From positions 1 through 64,000 of the forward strand of contig VFKA01000063.1 of NCBI GenBank assembly GCA_009885795.1: a stretch of 64,000 nucleotides of DNA. The letters are read 5' to 3'. Positions 62,127-64,000 of this stretch are shown piece after piece. Under the pieces are notes generated by a model. That model saw only the letters and a list, made by a program, of their open reading frames with translations, was not told the DNA's origin and made no database searches. The translations under genes were made by a program, and so were the position numbers. How positions within the stretch are numbered: position 1 is the first letter of the stretch; each line of letters starts with the position of its first letter. The DNA is from Rhodospirillales bacterium. Lineage in GTDB: Bacteria > Pseudomonadota > Alphaproteobacteria > Dongiales > Dongiaceae.

Positions 62127-63008
62127 ATGCGGTGGATGCACGGCGATATTCCCTTGGGCCGCGACGCCACCGGGCGGTTCCTGCATTGGATCGTCGGCCT
62201 CATGGTTTATCTGGCCGCCTTGGCGCTCGCCGGCACGCTCGCGACCGAGCGCATGACGCAAGCCTGGCATCTGGAGTTGGCCGACAATCTTACCGTGCAG
62301 ATACCGGCGCCGGCCGAGGCCGCCTTGCGTGGCGTGCGTCTCGAAAAGGCTCTTGGCGTCTTGACCGATACGCCGGGCGTTCGCGGCGCCCGGGTCATCG
62401 ACGATGACGAGATGGCGCGATTGCTGGAGCCTTGGCTGGGTCCCGGCGGACTGGCCCTGGGGTTGCCGATCCCGGATTTGATCTCGGTCGCGTTGAAGCC
62501 CCGCGCCGCCGTCGACGTCGAGGCCCTGCGCCAGCGCCTGGGCGCGGATGTGCCGGGTGCCTTTGTCGACGATCATCGGGAGTGGCTCGAAAGCATCGAG
62601 CGCTTCGCGCGGGTCGTCAACATCGTCGCGGTCCTGATCGTCGCCTTGGTGTCGCTGGCGGCCATAGCGGCCGTCGTGTTCGTCACCCGCACCGGCCTTG
62701 CCATCCACCGGCGCATCATCGATTTGCTGCACTTGGTCGGCGCGCAGGACGATTACATCGCGCGCCAGTTTCAGGCTCAGGCCCTGCGCCTCGCCCTTCT
62801 CGGCGGCATGGCCGGCATGGCTTGCGCGCTGGTCACCATCCTGGCGGTGACCATGGCGCCGCGGCACATCGATCAAGGGTTTTTCCCGACCTTGTCGCTG
62901 GGCGCGCCGCAGTGGCTGGTCCTTGCCATGCTGCCGCTCGCCGCCGCTTCCATCGCCATGCTGACGGCGCGGGTGACGGTGTTTCGCGCATTGGCGCGCG
63001 TGCTTTAG
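62127..63008 (+). CDS. ftsX: Cell division protein FtsX
   Basis: FtsX is the membrane partner of FtsE. The 293-aa protein has an N-terminal membrane segment (WIVGLMVYLAALALAG), a large periplasmic loop and three C-terminal segments (VVNIVAVLIVALVSLAAIAAVVFV; ALLGGMAGMACALVTILA; QWLVLAMLPLAAASIAMLTARV). The motif GLAIHRRIIDLLHLVGAQDDYIARQFQ is typical of the FtsX cytosolic loop. The ATG at 62127 lies 1 base after the ftsE stop. Confidence 0.95.
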   Translation: MRWMHGDIPLGRDATGRFLHWIVGLMVYLAALALAGTLATERMTQAWHLELADNLTVQIPAPAEAALRGVRLEKALGVLTDTPGVRGARVIDDDEMARLLEPWLGPGGLALGLPIPDLISVALKPRAAVDVEALRQRLGADVPGAFVDDHREWLESIERFARVVNIVAVLIVALVSLAAIAAVVFVTRTGLAIHRRIIDLLHLVGAQDDYIARQFQAQALRLALLGGMAGMACALVTILAVTMAPRHIDQGFFPTLSLGAPQWLVLAMLPLAAASIAMLTARVTVFRALARVL

Positions 63009-63049
63009 AGGAACGGCATGAGCGCGCGGCGCAACGAGAGACCGAGCCC

Positions 63050-63697
63050 GTGAAGCGCCGCCGACGCCGGCCGCGCAGTGCCCTGCGCCATGTTCTTGCC
63101 GGTCTGGCGGGCGTCATCGCGTTCGCGGCGTTGACGTGGGCCGCGGGGTTCCTCTACTTCATCTCCCTCATCCCCAGCCAAGTCGAGGCGCCCGAAGCGC
63201 GCACCGATGCCGTCGTCGTGCTCACCGGCGGCAGCGAGCGGCTGGCGGAGGGCTTGCGACTGTTGAATGCCGGGCTGGCGGCGCAGCTGTTCATTTCCGG
63301 CGTGCCGGAAGGAATCGAATTGAAGGACCTGCTGGCGAACCTGGCGGAGCCGAATCGGCCGAGCGACATCGACAGCTTGCAATGCTGCGTGGTTCTGGGC
63401 CATGCCGCGAACAACACGGCCGGCAACGCCGCCGAGACGGCCTCCTGGTTGGCGCGGGAGAAGCTGCACTCGGTGCGCCTGGTGACCGCCGACTATCACA
63501 TGCCGCGCAGCCTGCTCGAGTTTCGCGAAATCGTCGATGGCACCTTGATCTTGGCCCATCCGGTCTTCCCGCAAGAGCCGGCGGCCGATGGTTGGCGAAG
63601 ATGGACGGGCATCGGCGCCCTTTTGCTGCGCGAGTACGCGAAATACAGCCTGTCGCTCGCGCGCGCCGCGCTCGGGCCAAGCGCCCAAGCCCCATGA
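63050..63697 (+). CDS. YdcF/DUF218 family protein
   Basis: The 215-aa protein has a basic lead and one N-terminal membrane segment (AGLAGVIAFAALTWAAGFLY), then a DUF218 domain: DAVVVLTGGSERLAEGLRLLNAGLAAQLFISG, NTAGNAAETASWL and VTADYHMPRSLLEFR, with the His-Met pair. Related proteins such as ElyC act in envelope biogenesis. It starts at GTG 63050, since no ATG is in frame nearby. An upstream ATG (63018) in another frame ends in the TGA overlapping this GTG. It lies between ftsX and plsC. Confidence 0.92.
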   Translation: MKRRRRRPRSALRHVLAGLAGVIAFAALTWAAGFLYFISLIPSQVEAPEARTDAVVVLTGGSERLAEGLRLLNAGLAAQLFISGVPEGIELKDLLANLAEPNRPSDIDSLQCCVVLGHAANNTAGNAAETASWLAREKLHSVRLVTADYHMPRSLLEFREIVDGTLILAHPVFPQEPAADGWRRWTGIGALLLREYAKYSLSLARAALGPSAQAP

Positions 63698-64000
63698 TCG
63701 AGGCCCGATCGCTGGCATTCAACGCGCTGGCCGCGATCTGGACCGTACTCATTCACGTTCTGGCTTTGCCTTGCCTAGTCCATCCCGCGGCGGTGTTTGC
63801 CGCTGGAAGGCTGTGGTCGCGGGTGATCCTGGCGCTGCTGGCCGGGACGGTTGGGCTGCGATACCGCGCCATCGGACTCGATCGCCGTCCCAAGGGCGCC
63901 GCGCTCTACGCGGTCAAGCATCAATCGACCTGGGAGACGCTGGCGCTACCGCTGCTGCTGGGCGAACCGATCTACGTGTTGAAGCGCGAGCTGATTTCGG
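63694..64000 (+). CDS. plsC: 1-acyl-sn-glycerol-3-phosphate acyltransferase PlsC, 5' part
   Basis: This partial gene runs off the window end. It encodes MIEARSLAFNALAAIWTVLI, two membrane segments, and the acyltransferase motif I as VKHQSTWETL, where the usual HX4D has Glu in place of Asp, as is common in Alphaproteobacteria. ELISG-type motif II may start in KRELIS at the end. It overlaps the YdcF-type gene's stop (ATGA). It would form phosphatidic acid in the inner membrane. Confidence 0.9.
   Translation, partial: MIEARSLAFNALAAIWTVLIHVLALPCLVHPAAVFAAGRLWSRVILALLAGTVGLRYRAIGLDRRPKGAALYAVKHQSTWETLALPLLLGEPIYVLKRELIS

Overview
The window is GC-rich (roughly two thirds G+C in most genes) and carries gene orders typical of Alphaproteobacteria: ffh-rpsP-rimM-trmD-rplS-leuC, pduO-etfB-etfA-hbd and argH-lptM-lysA-TIGR02302-ftsE-ftsX-ydcF-plsC. 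DUF2336, CarD, CpdR-like and Suv3-like helicase genes point to an organism near the Rhodospirillales. No prophage, CRISPR array, rRNA or tRNA was seen.

Layout. 1-5.9 kb: a minus-strand translation and secretion operon (ffh, a VOC protein, rpsP, rimM, trmD, rplS) running into leuC and a small secreted protein. 5.9-9.9 kb: an accessory stretch with tspO, a DUF488 gene coupled to a 169-aa unknown, a decayed second copy of that pair, an alpha/beta hydrolase and a DUF1993 gene. 10-19.7 kb: an orphan solute-binding protein, mtaB-ftsY, a DMT transporter, a Nudix hydrolase, a PQQ-type glucose/sorbosone dehydrogenase, and a DUF2336 gene followed by a PAS histidine kinase. 19.7-29.6 kb: pgk, then a fatty-acid beta-oxidation run (fadD, thiolase, a FadN-type HAD/crotonase fusion, an acyl-CoA dehydrogenase) ending with a malyl-CoA-lyase-like enzyme. 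29.6-35.2 kb: accessory genes, including a fused MFS/spermidine synthase-like protein, a cupin, a hicA remnant with hicB, a glycosyltransferase and an MFS transporter of different base use. 35.5-46 kb: htpG, a secreted MORN protein divergent from a Suv3-type helicase, an S4 protein, fdxA, carD, a catalytically degenerate PPP-phosphatase homologue, a MarR-like regulator and a class III cyclase. 46-50.5 kb: an M55 peptidase, a frameshifted HIG1-type gene, pduO, etfBA and hbd. 50.5-54.3 kb: a solo HicB, a FitAB-type toxin-antitoxin pair, two lipoproteins, a DMT transporter and a TlpA-like thioredoxin. 54.3-64 kb: the argH-lptM-lysA-TIGR02302 chain, cpdR, a zinc-ribbon DUF3426 protein, ftsEX, a YdcF protein and the start of plsC, which runs off the end.

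How it fits together. EtfAB is the likely electron acceptor for the acyl-CoA dehydrogenase in the fad run, and hbd adds a second 3-hydroxyacyl-CoA dehydrogenase. ffh and ftsY form the SRP/receptor pair although they are about 7 kb apart on opposite strands. Many genes are translationally coupled by ATGA or GTGA overlaps.

The most striking non-coding content is dispersed palindromic repeats of several families. One forms the mtaB/ftsY junction and another supplies the mtaB ribosome binding site. The observations I rate highest are the conserved-looking pseudophosphatase (43182-43982), two interleaved 9-bp palindromes before the DUF2336 gene (16905-16957), a 1-nt deletion that breaks a HIG1-type gene (46994-47190), and a decayed tandem copy with a 70-bp deletion between 10-bp direct repeats (8890-9230).
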